Shown piece by piece: positions 8,098-15,263 of a stretch of 35,044 bases of DNA. Source of the stretch: an uncultured Oscillospiraceae bacterium. Lineage in GTDB: Bacteria > Bacillota > Clostridia > Oscillospirales > Oscillospiraceae. Within the stretch, counting starts at the first letter, position 1, and every line of letters starts with the position of its first letter. The position numbers and the translations under genes are program-made. The stretch spans positions 1-35,044 of the forward strand of contig CAAFLE010000109.1 of the NCBI GenBank assembly GCA_900763675.1, read 5' to 3'. The notes beneath the pieces were generated by a model. That model was not told the origin of the DNA, did not search any database, and saw only the letters and a program-made list of their open reading frames with translations.

Positions 8098-9786
8098 TTA
8101 CCTTTCGGCGGCGCGGCGCAGATCGGTGATCACCAGCTGAACGCTGCGTCTGCCGTGAAAGTCGTTAATCTGCGGCACGAATACGATGTCGCATTTCTGC
8201 CCGGCTCTTGCGCCGAGCGTGGGCGCGGTCTGGGAAAAGAACACGCCGTCGTAGGTCTGGGCGAACTTTGAGAGCTTCAGCCGCAGATGCTTTCCGCCGC
8301 CGATGGGCTGCACGGAATCAAGATATACGTCCTTCATATAGAGCAGCGGACGGGGATTCCCGTTGCCGCACGGCTCCAGCTCGTCAAGCGATTCCACGCA
8401 CGCCATGCTCAAAAGCTCGGGCGAATCGACGAGCAGATCCGCCTCCAGCGCCGGCGCGGTGCGGTCCGGGTGGGAGAGATAGTATTCGCGCAGCCGCTGC
8501 CGCAGCTCGTCCACGCAGTCGCGGCGCACCGTAACGCCCGCCGCCATCGCGTGACCGCCGAAGCCCTCCAGACAGTCCGTGCAGGCGGAGAGCGCTTCAA
8601 AGAGATTGAACGAGCCGGTGCTGCGGCAGGAACCCTTGCCGGTCTCGCCGTCAAGACAGATCATCACGGCGGGGACGCTGTAGGCGTCCGTCAGCCGCGA
8701 GGCGACAATGCCGATCACGCCGGGATGCCAGCGCTCTGCGGCAAGCACGATCGGCGCGTCCGGGCGCTCGCCGCCGAGCATTTCGACCGCCTCGCGCCAG
8801 ATCGCGGTTTCGAGCGACTGCCGCTCGCGGTTTTTGTCGCACAGCTCCGCGGCAAGGGCGCGGGCGCGGCGCAGGTCGGTCTCCTCGAGCAGCCGCACCG
8901 CAAGACCCGGCTCGCCGAGCCGCCCGGCGGCATTGATGCGCGGGGCAAGCGAAAACCCGACGGTCGCGGCGGTAAAGGGCTTGTCGCGCACGCCCGCTTC
9001 CTCCGCCAGAGCGAGAAAGCCCGGACGGCAGTCGCCTTCGGCGATCTTCTGGAGACCGCAGCGCGTGATGAAGCGGTTTTCGCCGAGCAGCGGCATCACG
9101 TCCGCCACGGTGCCGACCGCGACGAGATCGCCGTAGCGCCGGAGCATCCGTCCGGCGTCGCCGTCCATGGCGCACACGAGCTTGAACGCCACGCCCACGC
9201 CCGCGAGCGCCGTGCCGACGCCGTTTCCGTCCGGCTGCTTGGGATCGACGACCGCCTCCGCCTCCGGAAGCGCTTCGCGGCACTCGTGGTGGTCGGTAAC
9301 GATCATGTCCACGCCGCGCTGCGCGGCGTAGGCGGTCTCCTCAAGATTCGTCACGCCGCAGTCTACCGTGACGATGAGCGAAACGCCCTTCGCCGCCAGT
9401 GTGTCGATCGCGGCGTTGTTGAGACCGTAGCCCTCCCGGATGCGGTCGGGGATGTACAGCTCGCAGACGAGCCCGCGAGAGCGGAGGTAATCGGCAAGCA
9501 GACACGCGGCGGTGATGCCGTCCACGTCGTAATCGCCGTAAACGGCGACGTGTTCTCCCGTCGCCACGGCGCGGGAGAGCCGCTGCACGGCATCGACCAT
9601 GCCCGTCAGCGCGAGCGGGTTTGTGAGCGTTTCCGCGCCGCCGCGGAGAAATTCCCGCGCCGCCTCCGGCTCGGAAAGTCCGCGCAGATGCAGAATCGCC
9701 GCGAGCAGCGGCGTACAGCCGGCGGCGAGCAGCGCCGGAGGGATCTCCGCGCCGCGCTCCGGCACTTTCCAGTTTGCGTATTTCAT
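8098..9786 (-). CDS. recJ: Single-stranded-DNA-specific exonuclease RecJ
   Basis: 5'-to-3' single-strand exonuclease of the DHH phosphoesterase family used in recombination and repair. Visible motifs are DYDVDG (85-90), VDCG (141-144), DHHE (165-168), the LAGVGVAFKL segment, HPGVIGIVASRL, and the DHHA1 motif GGHAMAAG. At 562 residues it is a typical length without the long extension seen in some Firmicutes. It is the first gene of the leftward operon. The frequent apt gene between recJ and rel in other Firmicutes is absent here. Confidence 0.96.
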   Translation of the reverse strand: MKYANWKVPERGAEIPPALLAAGCTPLLAAILHLRGLSEPEAAREFLRGGAETLTNPLALTGMVDAVQRLSRAVATGEHVAVYGDYDVDGITAACLLADYLRSRGLVCELYIPDRIREGYGLNNAAIDTLAAKGVSLIVTVDCGVTNLEETAYAAQRGVDMIVTDHHECREALPEAEAVVDPKQPDGNGVGTALAGVGVAFKLVCAMDGDAGRMLRRYGDLVAVGTVADVMPLLGENRFITRCGLQKIAEGDCRPGFLALAEEAGVRDKPFTAATVGFSLAPRINAAGRLGEPGLAVRLLEETDLRRARALAAELCDKNRERQSLETAIWREAVEMLGGERPDAPIVLAAERWHPGVIGIVASRLTDAYSVPAVMICLDGETGKGSCRSTGSFNLFEALSACTDCLEGFGGHAMAAGVTVRRDCVDELRQRLREYYLSHPDRTAPALEADLLVDSPELLSMACVESLDELEPCGNGNPRPLLYMKDVYLDSVQPIGGGKHLRLKLSKFAQTYDGVFFSQTAPTLGARAGQKCDIVFVPQINDFHGRRSVQLVITDLRRAAER

Positions 9787-9956
9787 TCGGTCTTATATCT
9801 CCATTTTTTAATTACAAAAAAAGAAAGCATTTTATAACACTTTATTTTAACAAATGTCCGCCCAAACTGCAAGGGAGCCGGACGGATTATTTCCTTGACA
9901 GAGGGGAAAATCAACGGTACACTTTCGGTAGTTCTGTAATATAAGGAGATACGACT
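9787..9956. promoter_or_regulatory. Divergent promoter region between recJ and prmA
   Basis: For prmA the plus strand shows a perfect TTGACA at 9895-9900, a 17-base spacer and TACACT at 9918-9923, then AAGGAG (9943-9948) 8 bases before the ATG. For recJ the minus strand has a TATAAA-type -10 within the AT-rich 9805-9850 part, with a weaker GGACA -35 and a GGAG about 12 bases before the ATG. No operator-like palindrome was seen. Confidence 0.65.
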
Positions 9957-10880
9957 ATGCAGTGGCTGGAATGCACCGTCCCCGGCGGAGACGATCCGGA
10001 GATGCTCTGCAATGCGCTCGCCGAGCTTGGCGTCGGCGGCATGAGCATTGAAAACGAACAGGATTTTCATGATTTTCTGGAGAACAACCGCGCCTGCTGG
10101 GACTATGTGGACGAGGCGCTGGAGCAGAGCTTTTCCGGCGTGTCGCGGGTGAAGTTCTGGCTCTCGTGCGATGCCGAGAGCGAGAGCGTTCTCGCCGCGG
10201 TGAAGGCGGCGGGGTACGCCGTGGAAACGCGCCACATCGCCGACGAGGACTGGGAGAACAACTGGAAGCAGTATTATAAGCCCCTGCCGATCGGGGAAAA
10301 GCTCGTGGTTGTCCCCGCGTGGGAGGAGCAGCCCGCCGACGGGCGCGTGGCGCTGCGGCTCGACCCCGGTCTCATCTTCGGAACGGGCAGCCACGCCACG
10401 ACGCGGATGTGTCTGGAGGCGATCGAAACGCTTGCCGGAAGCGGCAAGCGCGTGCTCGATCTCGGCTGCGGCAGCGGCATTCTCTCCATCGGGGCGCTCG
10501 TTCTCGGCTGCCGGGAGGCGGTCGGCTGCGACATTGACCCGAAAGCGCCGGACGTGGCGCTTGCGAACGCCGCGCTCAACGGCATCGGGGAGGACCGGTT
10601 CCGCGTCTATGCCGGGGATATTCTTTCAGACAAGGGAATGCGCTCCTCGCTCGGCACGGGGTATGACATCGTGCTTGCAAACATCGTGGCGGACGTGATC
10701 TTGCCGCTGGCGCCGCTCTCCCGGGAATTTCTCGCGCCCGGCGGCACGTTTGTGACCTCCGGCATCATCGACGGACGGCAGGACGAGATCGAAGCCGCGC
10801 TCAAAAAAGCGGGCTATACGGTGGAAAAGCATTTTTGTGAGGAAGAATGGCACTGTTTCGTGTGTAGCGGGCGCGAATAA
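9957..10880 (+). CDS. prmA: Ribosomal protein L11 methyltransferase
   Basis: SAM-dependent methyltransferase of the PrmA family, which trimethylates ribosomal protein L11. The 307 residues match the family length. Visible are the DEDWENNWK segment before the catalytic domain (about 97-104), PGLIFGTGSHATTR (137-150), the SAM-binding motif LDLGCGSGIL (167-176), and LANIVAD, the family's catalytic-site motif near residue 240. The start is fixed by AAGGAG at 9943-9948. A small membrane-protein gene follows 44 bases downstream. Confidence 0.96.
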   Translation: MQWLECTVPGGDDPEMLCNALAELGVGGMSIENEQDFHDFLENNRACWDYVDEALEQSFSGVSRVKFWLSCDAESESVLAAVKAAGYAVETRHIADEDWENNWKQYYKPLPIGEKLVVVPAWEEQPADGRVALRLDPGLIFGTGSHATTRMCLEAIETLAGSGKRVLDLGCGSGILSIGALVLGCREAVGCDIDPKAPDVALANAALNGIGEDRFRVYAGDILSDKGMRSSLGTGYDIVLANIVADVILPLAPLSREFLAPGGTFVTSGIIDGRQDEIEAALKKAGYTVEKHFCEEEWHCFVCSGRE

Positions 10881-10924
10881 CGGGCATACTACCCGTACAA
10901 AAACGGTACGGGAGGTAATATCCA

Positions 10925-11101
10925 ATGATGAACGGCAAAAAATTTATGACCGGTCTCGGCATCGGCATGGTGGCAGGCGGTGCGCTCTGCATGATGATGG
11001 CGCCGAAGGCGAAGCGCAACGACGGCAAGCGCATGGTGAGCCGGGCGCTCAAGGGCATGGGCGACGTGATCGACGACGTTTCCGATGCGCTGTGCCGCTG
11101 A
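10925..11101 (+). CDS. Small glycine- and methionine-rich membrane protein
   Basis: A 58-residue product with a strong GGAGGT site (10911-10916) 8 bases before the first of two adjacent ATGs. The N-terminal half is a short Gly/Ala/Met-rich hydrophobic stretch (FMTGLGIGMVAGGALCMMMA), followed by a basic stretch and an amphipathic helix (ALKGMGDVIDDVSDAL). This plan resembles small YtxH-like envelope proteins of Firmicutes, but the match is by eye only. It probably belongs to the prmA transcript. Function unknown. Confidence 0.7.
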   Translation: MMNGKKFMTGLGIGMVAGGALCMMMAPKAKRNDGKRMVSRALKGMGDVIDDVSDALCR

Positions 11102-11144
11102 CGGACACCGCAAAAAAATAATTCCTGTTTTTTAGAAAAAGGGG

Positions 11145-11173
11145 TTGCTTTTTCCGTCCGGCTGTGCTATTTT
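11145..11173 (+). promoter_or_regulatory. Promoter of the tRNA-Arg gene
   Basis: TTGCTT (11145-11150), a 17-base spacer and TATTTT (11168-11173) place a transcription start about 10-15 bases before the tRNA. No clear terminator was seen between the small membrane-protein gene and this promoter. Confidence 0.5.
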
Positions 11174-11192
11174 AAATGAGCGTCACGGATAT

Positions 11193-11269
11193 GCGCCGTT
11201 AGCTCAGCTGGATAGAGTGTCTGGCTACGGACCAGAAGGTCAGGGGTTCGAATCCCTTACGGCGTGCCA
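11193..11269 (+). tRNA. tRNA-Arg (anticodon ACG)
   Basis: A complete cloverleaf can be folded: acceptor stem GCGCCGT with ACGGCGT (one G-U pair), D arm GCTC/GAGT, anticodon stem TCTGG/CCAGA with loop CTACGGA giving anticodon ACG, a five-base variable loop, T arm with the TTCGAAT loop, discriminator G and an encoded CCA end. The A34 would be deaminated to inosine by TadA to read CGU, CGC and CGA. Confidence 0.97.
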
Positions 11270-11270
11270 A

Positions 11271-11306
11271 AAACCTCCGGTTGCTTTTGCAGCCGGAGGT
11301 TTTTTT
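11271..11306 (+). terminator. Intrinsic terminator after tRNA-Arg
   Basis: Stem AAACCTCCGG (11271-11280) pairs with CCGGAGGTTT (11293-11302) and runs into a seven-base T tract. It begins two bases after the tRNA CCA end. Confidence 0.92.
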
Positions 11307-11380
11307 ATCCAAGAGCCGCCGCACCGCCGGGACGAAGTTTGTTGCATCGCACAAGATTTTTCCCAACGGAGAATTTCTCC

Positions 11381-11409
11381 TTGCACCGCGATACCGTGTG
11401 TGCTAAACT
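11381..11409 (+). promoter_or_regulatory. Promoter of the hydroxyacid dehydrogenase-aminotransferase pair
   Basis: TTGCAC (11381-11386), 17-base spacer, TAAACT (11404-11409). It lies after the tRNA terminator and before the leader hairpin at 11431, so transcripts from it must pass that hairpin. Confidence 0.5.
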
Positions 11410-11430
11410 GCATTCATCTTCCGGAGCAGA

Positions 11431-11468
11431 GAGGTTCCGCCAAGTCGGCGGAGCCTCTTTCTTTTTTT
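11431..11468 (+). promoter_or_regulatory. Terminator-like hairpin in the 5' leader (possible attenuator)
   Basis: An 11-base stem with one G-U pair (11431-11441 with 11447-11457, loop AAGTC) is followed by TTTCTTTTTTT, which is a textbook intrinsic terminator. It stands between the promoter and the ribosome binding site at 11483-11489, and there is no room for another promoter after it. The purine-rich stretch just downstream can pair with the T tract, so an alternative fold is possible. I did not identify a T-box or known riboswitch. Confidence 0.6.
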
Positions 11469-11498
11469 ACCGAGAAAGAAAAAAGGAGGCACTCGGTT

Positions 11499-12449
11499 AT
11501 GGTACAAAAAAGAGTTTTGGGCGTGATCGGACTCGGTCATGTCGGTGCGCACGTGGCGTATGCGCTCTCCGTACAGGGTATCGCCGACGAGCTGATCCTC
11601 ATCGACCGGGACGAGCGGAAGCTCGCGAGCGAGACGCAGGACCTGCGCGACGCCGTGGCGTATCTGCCGCACCGCGTTTCCGTCCGTCCCGGAGACTTTG
11701 CCGATCTCGGCGCGTGCGACGTGATCGTAAACTGCACCGGGAAAATCGAGCTGCTGCGCGGCACGCACGACCGGCTCACGGAAATGGACTTCACCATCCC
11801 CGCCGTGCGCAGCTATGCCGAAAAGATCGCCGAGAGCGGCTTTGACGGGGTACTCATCAACATCACGAACCCCTGCGACATCGTGACACGCGAGCTGGCG
11901 CTGCTTACCGGGCTGCCCAGGGGGCGCGTATTCGGCACCGGTACGGGGCTGGATACCTCGCGCCTTCTCAGTGCGCTGGCGCGGCAGACCGGCATCGACC
12001 ATAAATCCATCACCGGCTATATGCTGGGCGAACATGGCAATCTGCAATTTGCGCCGTGGTCGTGTGTGAGCTTTCGCGGCGTGCCGCTCGACGTATGGGC
12101 AGAGCGCGACGAGCGCTTCCGCTTTGACCGTGCGGCGCTGCAAAAGGAATCCATCGGCGGCGGCTGGGTCACGTTTTCCGGCAAATACTGCACGGAGTAC
12201 GGCATCGCGACGACGGCGGCACGCATGGCATACGCCGTGCTGCACGACGAAAAGGTCATCCTTCCCGCGAGCGCGGAGCTGACCGGCGAGTATGGCGAGG
12301 AGGGACTTTTTGCCGGCGTACCCTGCGTCATCGGCGCAGACGGCGTGGAGGAAGTCGTGGAGCTTCCGCTCACCGCCGGAGAAATGGCGGCGTTTCACGA
12401 TTGCTGCGGGGGCATCCGCCGCAACATGGAACATCTGAAAGAGATTTGA
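11499..12449 (+). CDS. L-2-hydroxyisocaproate / L-lactate dehydrogenase family protein
   Basis: NAD-dependent reductase of 2-oxo acids, 316 residues. The Rossmann motif GLGHVG lies at 11-16; LDTSRL (151-156) and GEHG (177-180) supply the catalytic Asp-Arg and His of the LDH/MDH family. The segment after the nucleotide fold (NCTGKIELLRGTHDR) and GTGTGLDTSRL resemble L-2-hydroxyisocaproate dehydrogenase more than lactate dehydrogenase, whose substrate loop normally reads GAPQKPGETR. The branched-chain aminotransferase starting 27 bases downstream fits a role in reducing 2-oxoacids made from leucine, isoleucine or valine; that is inference. The start is chosen because AAGGAGG (11483-11489) lies 9 bases before it; an open frame continues upstream but runs across the tRNA and terminator. 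Confidence 0.88.
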   Translation: MVQKRVLGVIGLGHVGAHVAYALSVQGIADELILIDRDERKLASETQDLRDAVAYLPHRVSVRPGDFADLGACDVIVNCTGKIELLRGTHDRLTEMDFTIPAVRSYAEKIAESGFDGVLINITNPCDIVTRELALLTGLPRGRVFGTGTGLDTSRLLSALARQTGIDHKSITGYMLGEHGNLQFAPWSCVSFRGVPLDVWAERDERFRFDRAALQKESIGGGWVTFSGKYCTEYGIATTAARMAYAVLHDEKVILPASAELTGEYGEEGLFAGVPCVIGADGVEEVVELPLTAGEMAAFHDCCGGIRRNMEHLKEI

Positions 12450-12476
12450 CGGTATGAAGAAAGAAGCTTTTATCTT

Positions 12477-13538
12477 ATGAACATCACCTTTACGAAAAAT
12501 CCGAACCCCGGAACGCTGCCGGACGCCGGGAAGCTCGGCTTCGGCACGGTGTTCACCGACCATATGTTTCTCATGGACTATACCCCCGGCGAGGGCTGGC
12601 ACGATGCGCGTATCGTGCCGTTCGGACCGCTTTCGCTCTCGCCCGCGGCGAGCGTACTGCACTACGGCACGGAAGTTTTTGAGGGACTCAAGGCGTACCG
12701 CCGCCCGGACGGCGCTGTGCAGCTTTTCCGCCCGTGGGAAAACGTGGCGCGGCTGAACCGCTCGTGCGAGCGCATCGGGCTGCCGCAGCTCGACCCGGAC
12801 GACGCGCTGCAGGCGATTCTGGAGATCGTTCGCGTCGATCAGCGGTGGGTGCCGTCGGCGCCGGGCGCGTCGCTTTATATCCGTCCGTTCCTCTTTTCCA
12901 CCGACCCGAAGCTGGGGCTGCATGGCGTGCATGACGCTTCGTTCGTCATCATCCTCTCGCCCTCCGGCAGTTATTTCTCCGACGGACTCAAGCCCGTCCC
13001 CATTCTGGTCGAGACCGAGGACGTCCGCGCCGTGCGCGGCGGTACGGGCGAGGCAAAGTGCGGCGGCAACTACGGCGCGGGCAACCGCGCCGCCGAACGT
13101 GCGGAGGAGAAGGGCTATTCGCAGGTGCTGTGGCTCGACGGCGTGGAGCGGAAGTACGTCGAGGAAGGCGGCGGCATGAACGTCATGTTCCGGATCAACG
13201 GCACGGTCGTCACGCCCGCGCTGACCGGCTCCATCCTGCGCGGTATCACGCGCAAATCCTGCATCGAGCTTTTGAAAAGCTGGGGCGTGCCGGTCGAGGA
13301 GCGGCTGCTGAGCGTGGACGAGCTGATGGAAGCCGCCCGTACCGGCGCTCTGGAGGAGGCGTGGTGCGTCGGCACCGCCGCGGTCATCTCGCCCATCGGG
13401 GCGCTCGGTCGGGACGATACGCGCTATGAGATCAACCACAACCAGATCGGCGCTCTTTCGCAGAAGCTCTATGACGAGCTGACCGGCATCCAGTGGGGTA
13501 CGCGCCCCGATCCATTCGGCTGGACCTGCCGCATCTGA
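12477..13538 (+). CDS. ilvE: Branched-chain amino acid aminotransferase
   Basis: PLP-dependent class IV aminotransferase exchanging amino groups between Leu/Ile/Val and 2-oxoglutarate. At 353 residues it belongs to the longer type II branch (BCAT with a long N-terminal domain). Motifs are LHYGTEVFEGLKAYR (61-75), YIRPFLF (134-140), the PLP lysine K194 within GEAKCGGNYG, YVEEGGGMNV, and the C-terminal GTAAVISPIG cofactor loop. It has only a weak ribosome binding site (GAAGAAAG region) and starts 27 bases after the dehydrogenase, so it is co-transcribed with it. Confidence 0.96.
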   Translation: MNITFTKNPNPGTLPDAGKLGFGTVFTDHMFLMDYTPGEGWHDARIVPFGPLSLSPAASVLHYGTEVFEGLKAYRRPDGAVQLFRPWENVARLNRSCERIGLPQLDPDDALQAILEIVRVDQRWVPSAPGASLYIRPFLFSTDPKLGLHGVHDASFVIILSPSGSYFSDGLKPVPILVETEDVRAVRGGTGEAKCGGNYGAGNRAAERAEEKGYSQVLWLDGVERKYVEEGGGMNVMFRINGTVVTPALTGSILRGITRKSCIELLKSWGVPVEERLLSVDELMEAARTGALEEAWCVGTAAVISPIGALGRDDTRYEINHNQIGALSQKLYDELTGIQWGTRPDPFGWTCRI

Positions 13539-13540
13539 GC

Positions 13541-13601
13541 TTGTCAACCGCCGCTGCGCTGTGGTATAGTAAAAGCACAAAATGCGGCGGAATCCCGCCG
13601 C
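13541..13601 (+). promoter_or_regulatory. Promoter and leader hairpin of the OCD-family gene
   Basis: TTGTCA (13541-13546), 18-base spacer, TATAGT (13565-13570). A GC-rich inverted repeat (GCGGCGG at 13584-13590 with CCGCCGC at 13595-13601) lies in the short leader, and GGAGGGG (13612-13618) precedes the ATG at 13623. The promoter begins right after the ilvE stop codon. Confidence 0.6.
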
Positions 13602-13622
13602 AGGGAAACGCGGAGGGGCAAT

Positions 13623-14591
13623 ATGAAGATTCTGGATTTCGAGACGGTGCGGGAGATCGCCTCCGGTACGCCGGACCGCGAGCTGATCCGCTGGGTGGAC
13701 GAAGCGCTGCGGGAAAAGCCCGGCTATACGCTGCCGCCCAAGATCCATATCACGCAGCAGGACGGCGATTACTACAACGTCATGCCCTGCATTTATGAGC
13801 GCGGCAACATCGCCATGGTAAAAATGATCGGACGTCACAGCATCAAGCGGGGCGAGGAGCGCTCCGTGATGATGGGCGATATTCTGCTCTATGAGTCGGA
13901 TACCGGCATTTTGAAAGCGCTGATCGACGGGGAATACATCACCACGCTCCGCACCGGCATTTCCGCCGCCCATTCCGCCCGGCTGTTCACCCGCCCGGAT
14001 TTTGCGGCGGTGGGGTTGATCGGGCTGGGCAACATTATGACGGTGTGCATCCGGGCGTTTATCTCCTCTCTGCGCTCAGACGGCGATGACCGTGTCATTA
14101 CGCTCAAGCTCATCCGCTACCACGACCACGAAAAGCGCATCATGGAGCTGTTCCGCGGCGATCCCAACATCCGGTTTGTCCTCTGCGACACGTTTGAAGA
14201 GGTCATCGGCGGGTCCGATCTCATCATCTCCGCCATCACCAGGGTCACGGAGAATTTCGTCGCCGACGAATGCTTCAAGGAAGGCTGCACCGTTATCCCC
14301 ATCTGCACGATGGGCTTCCAGAACTGCGATCTTTTCTTTGACCGGGTGTTTACCGACGAGATCGAGCAGATCCGCGGCTTCAAGTATTTTGACCGGTTCG
14401 CTCCCGTTACGTCCAACGTTACCGACGTTCTGTGCGGGCGCGTCCCGGGGCGCACGGACAACGTGCAGCGCATTCTTGTCTACAACTACGGCATCGCAAT
14501 CCACGATCTCGTGTTCGCGTCGCACATCTGCGAAAGGGCGTCCGCCGCCGACACGCCGTACCGGTACTGCCGGGAGAAATACTTCATATGA
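13623..14591 (+). CDS. Ornithine cyclodeaminase / mu-crystallin family protein
   Basis: A 322-residue NAD(P)-binding protein of the OCD/mu-crystallin family, which includes ornithine cyclodeaminase, alanine dehydrogenases and ketimine reductases. Visible are the N-terminal KMIGRHSIKRG segment, the RTGISAAHSARLF motif (family RTxAxSA position), and the dinucleotide fold GLIGLGNIMTV (about 124-134). The later DLIISAITRVTENF corresponds to the usual D-[IL]-[IV]-x-[TS]-A-T strand. Several family positions differ from classical ornithine cyclodeaminases, so the substrate cannot be named. It has its own promoter and is followed by a bidirectional terminator. Confidence 0.85.
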   Translation: MKILDFETVREIASGTPDRELIRWVDEALREKPGYTLPPKIHITQQDGDYYNVMPCIYERGNIAMVKMIGRHSIKRGEERSVMMGDILLYESDTGILKALIDGEYITTLRTGISAAHSARLFTRPDFAAVGLIGLGNIMTVCIRAFISSLRSDGDDRVITLKLIRYHDHEKRIMELFRGDPNIRFVLCDTFEEVIGGSDLIISAITRVTENFVADECFKEGCTVIPICTMGFQNCDLFFDRVFTDEIEQIRGFKYFDRFAPVTSNVTDVLCGRVPGRTDNVQRILVYNYGIAIHDLVFASHICERASAADTPYRYCREKYFI

Positions 14592-14600
14592 GAGAATGAA

Positions 14601-14644
14601 AACACCGCCCCCGCTTTTCCCAAAGGAAAGCGGGGGCGGCGTTT
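14601..14644. terminator. Bidirectional terminator between the OCD-family gene and the pilus operon
   Basis: A long GC-rich hairpin (14601-14619 with 14625-14643, one mismatch) has T-rich flanks in both directions and lies between two convergent stop codons. It also covers the stop codon of the last sortase gene. Confidence 0.88.
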
Positions 14645-15263
14645 ATTCCGCCCGGCACCGCACGGTGTAGCGGCGGGAGGCTTCGTAGTTGCAGCTGAAG
14701 AGCGTGAGCGCCCATTCGCCGGAGAGCATTTCCGCCCGCTGGTTCGGCAGCAGCTCCTCAATCTTTGCCACGGTGTAGCGGTGGAGATCGCCGTTGCCAT
14801 CGGTGAGACACACAGTGTCGCCGACGGCGAGGGAAAAGAGAGCGCCGAAATGCGCCGGAAAGTTGTGCGCGGCAAGCACGAGATCGCCGCCGGACAGCGA
14901 GCCATAGTATCGTGTCGGAGACTGCATGAGCGCGGCATAGTCCCAGTCGGCAAGCACCGGCATTTCAAGCGACAGCGTCGGGAACGAGAGAACGCCGAGA
15001 TAGCGTTTTCCGTCCCATTCCGTCCCGGCGTCCGGGTCATGCCCGATGGCGGGCGTGCCGCCCGCGTCGGGATATTTTTCCCGCGCCTCCGCCGCAAGCT
15101 CGGTGCGGCGGGCGGAAATGTTCTCGTCGAGCGCGGCGAGCGCGGTTTCGGAGGCTTCTGCGGCACGCCGCTCGTCGGCGCGGTTCCGCGCAAAAAGACC
15201 CGCCGCGGCAAAAATGCAGAGCGCACCGAGAACAAGGCACGCTTTGCCGATTCTTTTACGCAT
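14643..15263 (-). CDS. Second sortase of the pilus locus, atypical active site
   Basis: Extracytoplasmic transpeptidase of 206 residues with one N-terminal helix (about 7-24). The sortase triad can be read as H133 (LAAHNFPAHFG), C191 (LTLFSC) and R198 (SRRYTV). The cysteine motif is TLFSC, not the usual TLxTC, and only six residues separate Cys and Arg, so the beta7-beta8 loop is very short. A probable coiled segment (30-60) lies between membrane and catalytic domain. It overlaps the small pilin gene by 8 bases and is last in the operon, where other loci carry a housekeeping-type sortase that fixes the finished pilus to the wall. That role is inference; class is uncertain (B- or D-like). Confidence 0.87.
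   Translation of the reverse strand: MRKRIGKACLVLGALCIFAAAGLFARNRADERRAAEASETALAALDENISARRTELAAEAREKYPDAGGTPAIGHDPDAGTEWDGKRYLGVLSFPTLSLEMPVLADWDYAALMQSPTRYYGSLSGGDLVLAAHNFPAHFGALFSLAVGDTVCLTDGNGDLHRYTVAKIEELLPNQRAEMLSGEWALTLFSCNYEASRRYTVRCRAE

Noticed and set aside
11145..11498. 118-codon N-terminal extension of the dehydrogenase
   Set aside because: It reads through a tRNA, its terminator and a leader hairpin; the ATG at 11499 has a strong ribosome binding site and gives the family's normal N terminus.
13584..13601. GC-rich hairpin as a terminator of ilvE
   Set aside because: No T tract follows and it lies after the OCD promoter, so it is listed as a leader hairpin instead.
11403..13973. 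856-codon open frame on the minus strand across the dehydrogenase, ilvE and OCD-family genes
   Set aside because: Antisense to three clear enzymes; biased composition and no ribosome binding site with a sensible N terminus.
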